Source: Macrolepiota albuminosa (taxonomy: Eukaryota > Basidiomycota > Agaricomycetes > Agaricales > Agaricaceae). Taken from it: 64,000 nt of DNA. The stretch spans positions 124,001-188,000 of the forward strand of contig JAMWFC010000051.1 in assembly GCA_027475525.1 (NCBI GenBank). Direction: 5' to 3'. Positions 22,692-33,040 of this stretch are shown here, in pieces (the stretch's first letter is position 1; every line of letters begins with the position of its first letter). Made by a program: the position numbers and the translations under genes. The notes below the pieces were generated by a model, which worked only from the letters and a program-made list of their open reading frames with translations, ran no database searches and was not told where the DNA came from.

Positions 22692-25600
22692 ATGGACCCC
22701 CCCGCTACCCCAACCCCTGTGACCAGGAGAACCTCCGTTCCGGCCTTCACTCCCAGAACCCCAAAGATCGGTTCGCGTCCGACTACTCCTGATGTGGACA
22801 TGGACTCCGGCGATGAATCTCCCCTTACTCTCGACTTCCTGCCCAAGGGTCATCAGTTGGTGATTCGTGGCTGTGTTTCGGATAACCCTGTCGAAACTCC
22901 GGTAACCCTGGTTAAAGATCTACTGACCTCCATTTGTCAAGACCCTCGTTATGAATATTTTGCCAAGGTTCCTATCGTTGTGTCCCCTTTTAGCGATCGC
23001 CTGTCAAACGCCTCGTCGGCTTGCTATGTCGAACTGAAGTACAACAGGGGCGAAGCCGGACCGGAACCACGTATTGACCTATTAGAAGAAATCTCTGCGG
23101 CCATCTCAGGATTTAAGCCAGAGTGGGAGATTAGGTGGAGCACCAGTAAAAAGGGGAAGAGCGACAAACGCATGTCATGCAGGCTTTTGGACCTGTACCC
23201 AGGCGTGAAGGATCGTGCGAGCATTCCTGCTGAACATTTGCCCGTCATCCGTGACCACGTGGAGAAAATGGGCTTCAAAGTCGCTTCAGTATTTGCTTCA
23301 TTCGGGGGACCCCAGATCAGTTTCATCTTGCCTGAACATGCTGACAAGTTTATGGCTCTAGGCCGCATCAAGGTTCCGTCCTCAGTATCAAAGTACACAG
23401 CGCGTATCGAGCCACTCAAGGAGATACCAATCGAAAGGGCATTCGAGCTAGTGGTGTCGGGAGCCAGGGACTATGACGAGCTGGGGACTATTGTGGAAGA
23501 ATGGGCCAGAAAAACTGCACCAGGATCATTCCTAGGCCATCGTTCCACTGAGGTCAACTCAGACTTATACATATTCTCGATGAGCACCTGGGAAGCAACG
23601 CGCACCATTCTACGTAACGAAGAGTCATTTAGGAAGAAATGTCCGGACGCGTCGATCCCAGCCCCACGCCTACTATGGGACTACAACGAAAACCCGCTGC
23701 GAAAGAACACGCTGGGCGAACAGGTATCCAAGGGTGCTGATCAGATTACTAGCACCGTCCAGTCGCTCGCTCGGGAGGTCAGGGAGCTTAGAGGAGAGGT
23801 TCAGTCAGTCCAGTGTCAGCAAGCGAGTATGGCGGCTAGTCAGGCTAAGTTGTTCGATTCAATCACGAATCTTGATCAACGTGTCGCGTCCACTCAGCAA
23901 GCTTTTCTAGTTCAGGGTCAAGAAATTCGACTCAGGTCCAAAATCAGCGACACAGAAACCCAAATTAGCAGTCTACGTGTCGCGTTGTTTCTCACCACCG
24001 AGCCAGAGAGGAGAGCGGAGATCCAAGCCAGCCTGGACAGCCTTACGAGCGACGTGGCACGGAATCGGGCAGAGCTTTCAAACACGACGGATCGGATGGC
24101 GGCCATCACAGGCCATGGGATTCCGCCACTACCCGCCCCTCAAACCCCATCCCTTCAGTCGATTACGGATACTGGAACCCAATCTCCTAGCAGGGATCGT
24201 CCCTCCACACCAACCCCCAAGCCAAAGAGGAGGAAAACAGGCAATGGCCTGCCTACGGCAGTGTCCAGCCAGTCATCCTTACAAGCTACCGACTCGGGGC
24301 TGGTGCGTTCCTCATCCTTTAGAGCTCCCGCTTTTCATAAGGTTAATATGCACGAACGTCACCCCAGACTCAAACCCAATGAGGTTGTTCAACCCGATGT
24401 CAAAATCGCCTCAAGGGCTTCTCCAGGCATTCAGGTTACGCAACGGAGGAAGGTCAGGGGTGGTCGTGCTAGTCAACCTCTATATACCGCTCCCAATTTT
24501 CCTGCTTTCTCCAATTTCCGCCGTTATAATCGGTTTACTCCATCATCTTGTCTTGACACTGTGCCAACACGGCATCATCCCCCTCATACGTCACTTCTTG
24601 ATAACACGTGCTCGCAACTACATCCATCATCTCTGAAGGAGATTTCCCATACCACGAGCAGCTCTTCACCTCATAACAGTCTTGTTCTCCCCGTTTTCTT
24701 GCCCACTACAAGAGCTGCTCATATAATGCCACCCCGTATCTCACGTTGCCCTCGTCCTTTTGCCTTATCCTTTGTCGCTCGCTTATTACTTTACATCTTG
24801 GTATTTTCATATCTTGTCGGTGTCGCGTGTGCCCACCCAACGCCCCTCCAATCACAGATTAGTGTTTGCACGTTAAATGCTAACGGGCTGGTTAACCCCA
24901 TGAAGTTGGCTTGCATCGGTCCGTTGTTGACTAAGATCGCTCCTCACTTCTTTGCCCTTCCCGAGACAAAGACCAGATCCAACACAGGGTCTAAACTACA
25001 ATTGGGGGACTATGAGATCCTTGAGGAGAACGGTGTTCCGTGCTCTTCCCATCGGGGAAAATGGGGCATACTGTTGGGGGTGCGGAAAGACATTCAAATA
25101 GTGGCACGCTTACCTCTCCCCCATGCCTCACTCAGAGGTCGTGTAGTTGCAGCAGACGTGGTCATTCCATCGGCCCACCAGTCATCTTTCATTCATCGAA
25201 TATTCGCGATATATGCGCCCTGCGATCCTGACTCCGACAGCCTGGCTCGAGAGTTTTGGCCATCTCTGACGGAGATCATAAGCCGCACGAATTCTTCATG
25301 GTCACTGTTCGGTGATCTAAACGCCACGGTTGCAGCCTTTGAACGTGCACACGATAACGTCTTCGCTAGACGCTGCCTAACCAAGTTCATTTCGGATGTC
25401 AATGGAACTGACCTCTGGCAATTAGTTCCGGACAGGAACCGTTTCTCCGATTGGACATGCAGGGCCTGGCGATCGAGCGACGCTGGGAACATCATTGACA
25501 GAGTCGTCACATCTAGAAGTACGTACATAGACTCTGAAATTTTTACTGATCACACTTGGATCCCGGGGACGGATCACAGAATGGTGGTGGCTCGTATTAT

Positions 25601-28600
25601 ACTCAAACCCCCTCGTCTACGGGTACATGCTCCCGCAGACATCCCTTACACTCCCCACAAGCCCCTTCCTCCACCAAGAATTAGGTACCCTCAAAAGACG
25701 GATAAGCACAAGTTTGGTCTGTTTGCGTGTGCAGTTGATTACTTGATTGACAGGGCCGGCGACGATCTCAAGTCGGAAGTGGCGGACGACAACGCCTTTA
25801 CCAAACGGTATGAGAAACTCACCTCTATTATTGAACAGGCCGCCACCACCACCTTTGGCCGAGCCAAACCTCGCCGAGCCCCAAGGACGTCCATAACATC
25901 CCCTAGGATTCGAGAACTTGTATCGGCGATCCGATGCATCGGAGGCGCGATCTCGATCTCAAAGGGTTGTAACCGAACATTCTCGTACGCCTCGCAAAGG
26001 ACCTACGAGACACACCTGCGTAAGTACCAGAACGAGGAATCCCAAACAGCTGCTACCCTCACGGAGTACCTGGTGATAGTCAGACGAGCTCTCCATCGAG
26101 AACTGTTCGCAGAAAAGAAATCGGTGGTTTACGAACAGACTCGTCAATATGACCGGGGAAGAATACTGACTGCTCTTATGGGAGGCTCCTCCAAGAAGCT
26201 CCTAGGAGGCTCATCAGCATTTATTCCTCTCCCCACGGCCCTCAACTCCCATTGCCACAAGGGAATAATCGAGACCAACCCAGCCACGGTAGTCCAACTA
26301 ACCAGACAATACTTTACAGATTTATACAAACGATCTCCTCCCCCCGACAAGCCCAAACCGTGGATGACCACCCCATCTGTCATGGCAATACAGGAGAGGG
26401 TGTCAGAGGAACCGTTTATATGGCCAGTCGCAGCAACCCTAGCAGACTTTCGGGCAATGTTGCGCAAAGGCAATCCCAGACCCTCACCGGGCCCTGATGG
26501 ATGGGAGAAATGGTGCGTCAAGAATTTATCCGATAAGGCCTTACAGTTGGTACTAGACCTTCATAACTACGTTGTCCTTAACGCTCGATTCCCCGGTGAT
26601 CTCAAAGACACGCACTTGACGTACTTTCACAAGCGTGGTGTCCGCACCGAGTTATCGAATTGGAGGGGTCTCAATATTTCTAACTTTTTAGCGAACTCGC
26701 CCATGACGTGGCTCAACTTCAAGCTCTCTCCTTACGCCGCCCGGATGGGAATCATCCCAGAGACACAGGTAGCGACGCAGCCAGGAGTACAAACCCGAGA
26801 CCTCATGAGTCTCCTAAGCGGCCTCAAGACATGGAGCAGACGCAACAAAACCCCCCTTTACCTTCTGAAGAGGGATCAGATGAAGGGCTTTGATTACTTA
26901 TCTCCCACAGGTTTTTATGATGCCTGCGCGGCTTACGGCCTCCCTTCTTCAATTTGTGACCTAGACCGCGCGGCCCAAACAGGTACTAAGTGCTTCCCCA
27001 GGACAGCGTTCGGCATTGCAGAACCAATCATTGTAGACGGGGTAACGAAACAGGGTGGCCCAATGTCGCCTTTCAAAGCTACTATTACGACCAGCCTAGG
27101 ACATAGGTATCTTGATGACATTGCAGCTATGGACACTGACGCCGTGGTAATCAGGAGTTTATCGAGCGTGTCTGGAGATCCACACCTACCCAACGATATG
27201 GGCTCCTTAACATTGACCATGACTGAGGCCACTGACGATAGTTTTCTAGTCGCAAAGTCCCATCAAGCACTCCGACGATTCACACTCGAAATGGAACGCT
27301 TCCAATTCATGTACGGTTGGGTGACATCGTGGGAAAAAACGTCAGCGCACGTTCTGAACAGCAAGGAACCCTTGCCCGAGACGTTGAACTTCCCGTCAAT
27401 CACCAACAGCCCAGGCGTGGATCCTTGGACCATCTCGGAACATGAGGTCCCGGTATCAGCAAACGAGTTCAGTTTCTTACGGACCCAAGTCGATGACCCT
27501 AAAACGAGGTACGCAGAATTGCTTAATCTTGTCGACTCATTTGTGTTTCCTAGCTTCTCGTTCCGAACGCCTTTCACAATAATCCGCAAGATAGTATCTC
27601 AAAACATTGTATCACGGTGCCGTGCTTTACTATCTCTCCAACCGATTTTGCATTCAGACGCTGTTAAACTGGACCAACGCATTATGCACAGAGTCCACGA
27701 AATTCTGGGTTTCCCTTTCTGTCCATCCTCACAGATCTCCACCACGCCGCTGGACCTAGGGGGCTTCGATTTCCCATCAATAGCCCGCATCAATGCAGGC
27801 ATAGCCATCGACGGAATCGCTCGAGATTTGAACCACCACATCCCCGCGTACCGTTTGATGGCATACATCACCATGGCGGATTGGTCTTGTCAAATAAACA
27901 GCTGTTGTTATCCCCTAGACGGATATGGTCTTGAACGCACGTTCACTCGCCATATGGGACTGATACCATCAGCGTGGATCATCGCACAGGACCACCTAGC
28001 TAAGTTCAAGCTATCTCTCAGAACAACTGATCAAAGTCACTTGCTAACAGGAGAATGCTCCATTTCGCATGCGATCACCCTTGCCAAGCGTCACCTGGCT
28101 TTGTCTCAAGTGCCTAATGGCCACACTCTCCGGTCAGTTCGTGCGATGGGTTTTTTACAACTGAAAGATATTGGCCAATGGTCGGTAAACGACGACAATC
28201 AAACTTTCTTCCAAATGCTCCAGCCACCACGTGGCAAGTGGTCTGATGCTCAGCAGAGGAACTGGGAGTTACTGCGTGAAGCCTTTGGACACGTTCGGAT
28301 TGGAATGCTATACGATGGCCAGCCTGACCTCATCATATCGCGCCACCGCAGGAGAATTCAAGCGGAATCGCTCATCTCCTCGGTGGCGGACTACGGTCCA
28401 ATTCCCCCTACCCCCGAAGCACTAGGCACTGGTCAGTGGGGCACGGACGGCTCCATGTTCCCACCGTCTGCGGGTATATTGGACCGAAAGTCGGTAACGG
28501 CTGCAGTAACAGGTTCAAAGACTGCGGTTCTTAAGCTGACCGGACGCAACGTCTCCATTTTACAGGGTGAACTTATTGGTCTTATAGCGGGGTTAATTCT

Positions 28601-29603
28601 AGCGGGCAGTGAGGAAGACGATGTCTTACATACTGATCACCTCAACTCCGTCAGATTAATCGAGGACAGTCATACCGATGCGGACATCGGAGCACGTCTA
28701 AGGCAAATGAACGGCCGCTCATACTACCGATGGATCTTTCTACTCCTAATGGCCAAACGGACCAGTATCCGTTACACCAAGGGTCACGCGGAGGTATCGT
28801 CCCTACCGTCCCTCCTCAATCACGAAGCGGACCGTCTGGCAGTTCAGGCTCAGACTGGGAAAGATACCCCTTACGCCCCCGTTCCCTCTTTCTGCATGGA
28901 CTCTTACACCTTTTATAGTCAGGCGGATGGATGGATTGAATCGAACATGCGAAGCTTTGTTGATAGATTATACGCTACTAATGTTGCACAGATCTCAGAG
29001 TTCAGCCCAGGTCTCCGATTACGGCGTCAAGTATACGATCTTACGGTCCCGCCGGAATATCCTTACCTGCGCTCCCTGTCCTGTTTCTCCGCGGTAGTTC
29101 AGCTGTATGCCCGCTCGGGTCAACTCCCCACAGCGCTTCGTTTGTTTTCCCGCGGAAAGGTTGCATCGAATCGGTGCCGATTTGGTTGTGCAGGCTCCAT
29201 CGAAGATGAGCATCACATTTTCGTTCAGTGCCCTCACTTCGAATCTTACAGGCACGAAGCTCGCGGAGCAGTAGAACGGCTCACATCCAACACGTGTCAG
29301 GACATGGTGGGGAAGGGATCAATAACGCACAACGAGGCTGGTGAACTCTTAAACACGGCTAAGTCTTTGTTTTGCGACAACCCAGCTGTGTGGCCTTTAC
29401 ACTACTCTGCGTTCTATCTAGGACGGGTACCTAACATCTTGGGGACCCTCCAAGAGCGTGGACGAGTCAACGTATCGCTGGACCTTAGGCGACAAATCAA
29501 CTTCATCGCGTCATCGTGGCATCTTCACTCAATCCGTCTGACTGGGCGCATTTGGGGCCAGGTTCAGCGTCTGGTAACGAGGGAATCATGCTCTTTTCCG
29601 TAG
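22692..29603 (+). CDS. LINE retrotransposon polyprotein: N-terminal ORF1-like region, AP endonuclease, RT, RNase H, zinc knuckle
   Basis: One uninterrupted frame of 2303 codons from ATG 22692. Residues 1-340 are unassigned. About 350-470 are Gln/Glu/Leu-rich and likely coiled coil. About 686-715 are hydrophobic and signal-peptide-like (RLLLYILVFSYLVGVACAHP). About 722-975 form an AP-type endonuclease: SVCTLNANG, the glutamate in ALPETKT, FGDLNAT and GTDHRMV. About 1255-1550 form the reverse transcriptase: SPGPDGWEKW, LLKRDQMKGFDYL (motif A), KQGGPMSPF (motif B) and ATDDSFL, where LINEs normally have A/V-DD. About 1914-2045 form an RNase H with GTDGS, QGELIG, LHTD and NHEADRLA. Near 2161 lies a Cys/His knuckle (CRFGCAGSIEDEHHIFVQC). 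With no stop or frameshift the copy is probably young. An intron or an internal start at ATG 24726 could separate ORF1 from pol. Confidence 0.93.
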   Translation: MDPPATPTPVTRRTSVPAFTPRTPKIGSRPTTPDVDMDSGDESPLTLDFLPKGHQLVIRGCVSDNPVETPVTLVKDLLTSICQDPRYEYFAKVPIVVSPFSDRLSNASSACYVELKYNRGEAGPEPRIDLLEEISAAISGFKPEWEIRWSTSKKGKSDKRMSCRLLDLYPGVKDRASIPAEHLPVIRDHVEKMGFKVASVFASFGGPQISFILPEHADKFMALGRIKVPSSVSKYTARIEPLKEIPIERAFELVVSGARDYDELGTIVEEWARKTAPGSFLGHRSTEVNSDLYIFSMSTWEATRTILRNEESFRKKCPDASIPAPRLLWDYNENPLRKNTLGEQVSKGADQITSTVQSLAREVRELRGEVQSVQCQQASMAASQAKLFDSITNLDQRVASTQQAFLVQGQEIRLRSKISDTETQISSLRVALFLTTEPERRAEIQASLDSLTSDVARNRAELSNTTDRMAAITGHGIPPLPAPQTPSLQSITDTGTQSPSRDRPSTPTPKPKRRKTGNGLPTAVSSQSSLQATDSGLVRSSSFRAPAFHKVNMHERHPRLKPNEVVQPDVKIASRASPGIQVTQRRKVRGGRASQPLYTAPNFPAFSNFRRYNRFTPSSCLDTVPTRHHPPHTSLLDNTCSQLHPSSLKEISHTTSSSSPHNSLVLPVFLPTTRAAHIMPPRISRCPRPFALSFVARLLLYILVFSYLVGVACAHPTPLQSQISVCTLNANGLVNPMKLACIGPLLTKIAPHFFALPETKTRSNTGSKLQLGDYEILEENGVPCSSHRGKWGILLGVRKDIQIVARLPLPHASLRGRVVAADVVIPSAHQSSFIHRIFAIYAPCDPDSDSLAREFWPSLTEIISRTNSSWSLFGDLNATVAAFERAHDNVFARRCLTKFISDVNGTDLWQLVPDRNRFSDWTCRAWRSSDAGNIIDRVVTSRSTYIDSEIFTDHTWIPGTDHRMVVARIILKPPRLRVHAPADIPYTPHKPLPPPRIRYPQKTDKHKFGLFACAVDYLIDRAGDDLKSEVADDNAFTKRYEKLTSIIEQAATTTFGRAKPRRAPRTSITSPRIRELVSAIRCIGGAISISKGCNRTFSYASQRTYETHLRKYQNEESQTAATLTEYLVIVRRALHRELFAEKKSVVYEQTRQYDRGRILTALMGGSSKKLLGGSSAFIPLPTALNSHCHKGIIETNPATVVQLTRQYFTDLYKRSPPPDKPKPWMTTPSVMAIQERVSEEPFIWPVAATLADFRAMLRKGNPRPSPGPDGWEKWCVKNLSDKALQLVLDLHNYVVLNARFPGDLKDTHLTYFHKRGVRTELSNWRGLNISNFLANSPMTWLNFKLSPYAARMGIIPETQVATQPGVQTRDLMSLLSGLKTWSRRNKTPLYLLKRDQMKGFDYLSPTGFYDACAAYGLPSSICDLDRAAQTGTKCFPRTAFGIAEPIIVDGVTKQGGPMSPFKATITTSLGHRYLDDIAAMDTDAVVIRSLSSVSGDPHLPNDMGSLTLTMTEATDDSFLVAKSHQALRRFTLEMERFQFMYGWVTSWEKTSAHVLNSKEPLPETLNFPSITNSPGVDPWTISEHEVPVSANEFSFLRTQVDDPKTRYAELLNLVDSFVFPSFSFRTPFTIIRKIVSQNIVSRCRALLSLQPILHSDAVKLDQRIMHRVHEILGFPFCPSSQISTTPLDLGGFDFPSIARINAGIAIDGIARDLNHHIPAYRLMAYITMADWSCQINSCCYPLDGYGLERTFTRHMGLIPSAWIIAQDHLAKFKLSLRTTDQSHLLTGECSISHAITLAKRHLALSQVPNGHTLRSVRAMGFLQLKDIGQWSVNDDNQTFFQMLQPPRGKWSDAQQRNWELLREAFGHVRIGMLYDGQPDLIISRHRRRIQAESLISSVADYGPIPPTPEALGTGQWGTDGSMFPPSAGILDRKSVTAAVTGSKTAVLKLTGRNVSILQGELIGLIAGLILAGSEEDDVLHTDHLNSVRLIEDSHTDADIGARLRQMNGRSYYRWIFLLLMAKRTSIRYTKGHAEVSSLPSLLNHEADRLAVQAQTGKDTPYAPVPSFCMDSYTFYSQADGWIESNMRSFVDRLYATNVAQISEFSPGLRLRRQVYDLTVPPEYPYLRSLSCFSAVVQLYARSGQLPTALRLFSRGKVASNRCRFGCAGSIEDEHHIFVQCPHFESYRHEARGAVERLTSNTCQDMVGKGSITHNEAGELLNTAKSLFCDNPAVWPLHYSAFYLGRVPNILGTLQERGRVNVSLDLRRQINFIASSWHLHSIRLTGRIWGQVQRLVTRESCSFP

Positions 29604-32600
29604 TATAGGAACGGTGCGCAACGAAGTGTATTTCGAATGCAGTGGTGGCAAGCTTTCCCCTCAGGGGTTTTGATGCTACCCCACTTGCCCTTTGCATAGC
29701 TTAAATTTTCTGCTCTAAATAGGTCTACCGTGGCGTGTTGTAACAGACGCGACCATAGCTACATTCTAGCGTAGGTAGATATCGAATAGTAACATAGTAA
29801 CAACTAAGACAAATGCACGTGATCAATGATAAGACCGCGGATGTCGTTCGCACACCATAAACCCTCTACTAAAGTAGCGGGAATGTACTGTCAAGACTAC
29901 GTTCAGCTTTCCTTTATACTATACGTTGAATTTTACATGACAAAATAACTGATACATATACATTAGACCTGAACCCTTTACCAGACTTGGATTTCATTGC
30001 AACGACACAGGTACGATCAATGCGCTGCTGGTGGAAGGAAGCTGTGTCCAGTGAGGTTTTTGTTAAAGGAATATGATATACTATTACTTTGTCAACTTTT
30101 TGCCTTGGTAGAAAGCATTTCCACTGTAGGAAAGCTTTTTATGTGCACTGGAAATGGCATAATATCACTGATACATGAATAATTGGTGCTTAGAAATCAC
30201 TAATACGCTGTATTTAAATCACAGGAGAAAAGTCAAAGTCTGCATTGTGAAGACCTTTGTGGTTTCTTTTTGTAATCGCCACAAATGAAAAAAAACCCTA
30301 TAACATCGTACTTTCTCGCGATCTTTGAGTAAAAAAAAATACCGTGGGATACCGTGAGATGATGTTGTGTGCAATTTTCTGATACTCCTTGTGTTTTTGT
30401 CATCACGATCCGCAGCAATGGTCCTCTCAACATAAAGAAACAAGAGATTATGTTTTTGATCATGAGAGGGTATGGAATACTCACATTATGTTCCTGATGT
30501 TTCCGTGCGGCGCTCCGCTTAAGCGACTTGGAGAAACGCGGGAAGCCTAGGCGGTGGAAGTCAGTCATGCCACCCGTGCAGCAACATGGTTTTCAAGATC
30601 TTCACGCGTATGCAGTGGTCAGGATACGAAATAATACATTCGTTTTCTCTATCCGAATTTACGCCACTGTCGATATTACAAATTAAAATCGTAAAACCAG
30701 AACATATACTACTACTCACGCCAGGCTGGTTCAAAGGGAGCATAATCCACTCAACCATGTAAGTGAGCGAAACAATATATAAGGTTTGCATGTTCATGGA
30801 AGCTTTTCGCCAAACATCTCGTTGATGATTGGCCTGGTGGCGCATTTTCACCAATTGTGGCACAATCCAACCGTAATCTAGGTGTTGTGCGCGGGAAGAA
30901 TCCGACCGATCGCTCGCTAAGATTTCATTGACTTCAAGGAGAGACCCCAGGATTCACAGATGACCCTCGGTAGTTTGTCCGGAAGGAACACACAGAAAGT
31001 TTTCATCACTGGAGCGATAAGGAAAAAGCGCAAGGTTGTGGGAAGCATTAATAGCATGGAAGAACCTTCTACCACCTTGTATTCCCCCGTTCATGAGACG
31101 CTTTCTTTGAACCAGATTGTCAAACCTCGTACTCATGCGTGGTACCTTCGATGTCACAGCTTTTCCCTGCCAACGCTATTTTTGTGTTTCTGCTCCTGTA
31201 TAACACCATCGTGCCCAGTACTGGCATGTCCCGAGACATTGCTTTGGGTCATGACAGATGCCTCTAGTCATTACTCACAACACAGTATGAGGTCAGCTGA
31301 TTCCGGCCACAAGTGACCGGTGTTGCCTTGAACATGTTTATCTATCGAAGACTTTCAAAGATGACTCTGCAGACAAGTATTGTGTGTGTGAGAGAGTACT
31401 GAAAATGCCACGCTCACGAATCATCCAGTCAGCACTTGCAGTTAAAAAGGCCGGTATTCTACTAATTTACCTTGCCATCACGATGGTGAGTCCTTCAGAG
31501 GACCAACCATGTCTTGTGATATAATATGAATCATGGGAGTTCCCGACACGAAGTTGATTCTGTCGGAAGATATTACATTTTCGTGAGCGGTATGGTGAGA
31601 AGGGGCTGTGCCTATGTCTGGCATGTGGGAAGATTCGGGGACGTCAAAAAGTTTCTCTCACTGACTTATCAACGGCAAAGTTCCTGGCCAACAAAAGGAA
31701 GAAGATGACCATTCGATATGAAGGCACATGGAACTTCCCAGAGCTCAGCTAAAACCAACCTGATACAAAACCGGAAATTCTCAAGGTCGAAGAACGGAAA
31801 TTGAGAACGTAGGTTCTGATAAGATTGACGATTTAAAGCTTCCGAAGATCAAAGGAAGAAGTTTGGGGTGCAAACATTTAAATGAATGTGTGTCCTGCTG
31901 GTGCAAAAATATTGAATGTCAATCAGGAGATGTGAGGTCCCAGCGCCGACAATAAAGAGAATTTGTCCTGTGTCATCCCGGCAGACAGCCATCCCGCCAA
32001 ACCATCTCGATCATTCATACGCTACACTGAGGCGCCATCTTCATGCGGACTATCGGCCATGGAATACCTTTACTTTTGCATGCCGAGAGTATTAAAAGCC
32101 TAAGGTTTGCTGGAACCAACAGCACATGCATCTCGCTCCGCGTGTGAGAAATCAAGCTTGAACAGGGGAATTACGAAAATATGTCAGTCCATTAAAAAAA
32201 ATTGAAGCTCACGTAAACTTCTCTTCAGCATCATCAGCTTCCGTGTATAAGTTTGCAGCTAGAAAGTTTTTGGGGTGAACCTCCTGCTAGCAAGCCATCA
32301 GTGTTGAAGCAATAGACAAGCGTCGCATTGTAGTTTCAGGTATGTGTGCGGCAGAGAACTGCAGTTACTTTCTGGCCGAACTGGTTATTTTTCTTGAAAC
32401 TTGTACGTATCGACATTGAACAAGTCAAAAGGATTGTAAAGAAGCCAAAGCCAGTTGACCCAAAAAGGAGACTATGTTCCTCTGGTCTCGTGTATATCTC
32501 GACGCGCGTGACAGTTTAAGTCGATGTGCCCGTCTCCAATCTTAGATGTTTGTGTTCTGCGTGATTTGCTTCGCAGGCCAACGAAGTACTGGTGAAAATT

Positions 32601-33040
32601 TGAGATCAAAGTGGCCAGATTAAATATATCCGCACTGATAAAAACATTTTAGGAATTTCAATCCATTTATTACGGTCACCGGAATTACCTCGCGGGGTCT
32701 TCATGGTAAGAAGGCTCAACGTACTCAACGTCCGTGGTAACGAGACTCATGTAATCGGTCATCGTGCCGAAGTTCACTCGTTTGACATTCCAGAAAATCC
32801 CTGCATGCTTGACGCCTTGCGGTTTGTCGCACGTTCATTTTAGAGGCACAATCTATCGATATGTAAATCGATATCAGTGACTCGAGGAAAGGAGAAAGAC
32901 CCCTGAAAAACGTATGAATGATACTGCTTATCTAAGGTCCCCTTTATAAAGGTTGTCTTTGCATGATACGCCCTGTTTTTGGTAGAATACGGCCCCTACG
33001 CGTCCTTTTTCTGTTGTCTCGTCATATATCGACTGTGACG
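29604..33040. other. LINE 3' flank, then a long intergenic region without a recognisable gene
   Basis: 29604-29760 is probably the LINE 3' untranslated tail; it holds an imperfect GGCAAG...CTTGCC inverted pair at about 29647-29690. From 29760 to 32900 only short frames occur, for example 30568-30233 and 30863-30561 on the minus strand and 30960-31316 on the plus strand. None matches a family I know and no splice model could be built. Small genes with many introns could be hidden here. The last 100 bases are the prolyl oligopeptidase promoter. Confidence 0.45.
32943..32950 (+). promoter_or_regulatory. TATA box of the prolyl oligopeptidase gene
   Basis: TTTATAAA within CCCTTTATAAAGG lies about 95 bases upstream of the chosen ATG (33041) but only about 15 bases upstream of the first in-frame ATG (32963). 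If transcription starts about 30 bases downstream of the box, the 32963 codon would not be in the message. This supports 33041 as the true start. Confidence 0.45.

Noticed and set aside
23024..29255. Many 60-130 codon frames on the minus strand and other plus frames inside the LINE
   Set aside because: They are shadows of the 2303-codon ORF; none has recognisable protein content.
32963..33040. Upstream in-frame ATG of prolyl oligopeptidase adding 26 basic/hydrophobic residues
   Set aside because: The TATA box lies only about 15 bases before it, relatives start at the MAPTPWMPG position, and the enzyme is cytosolic in its family. A mitochondrial isoform cannot be excluded.
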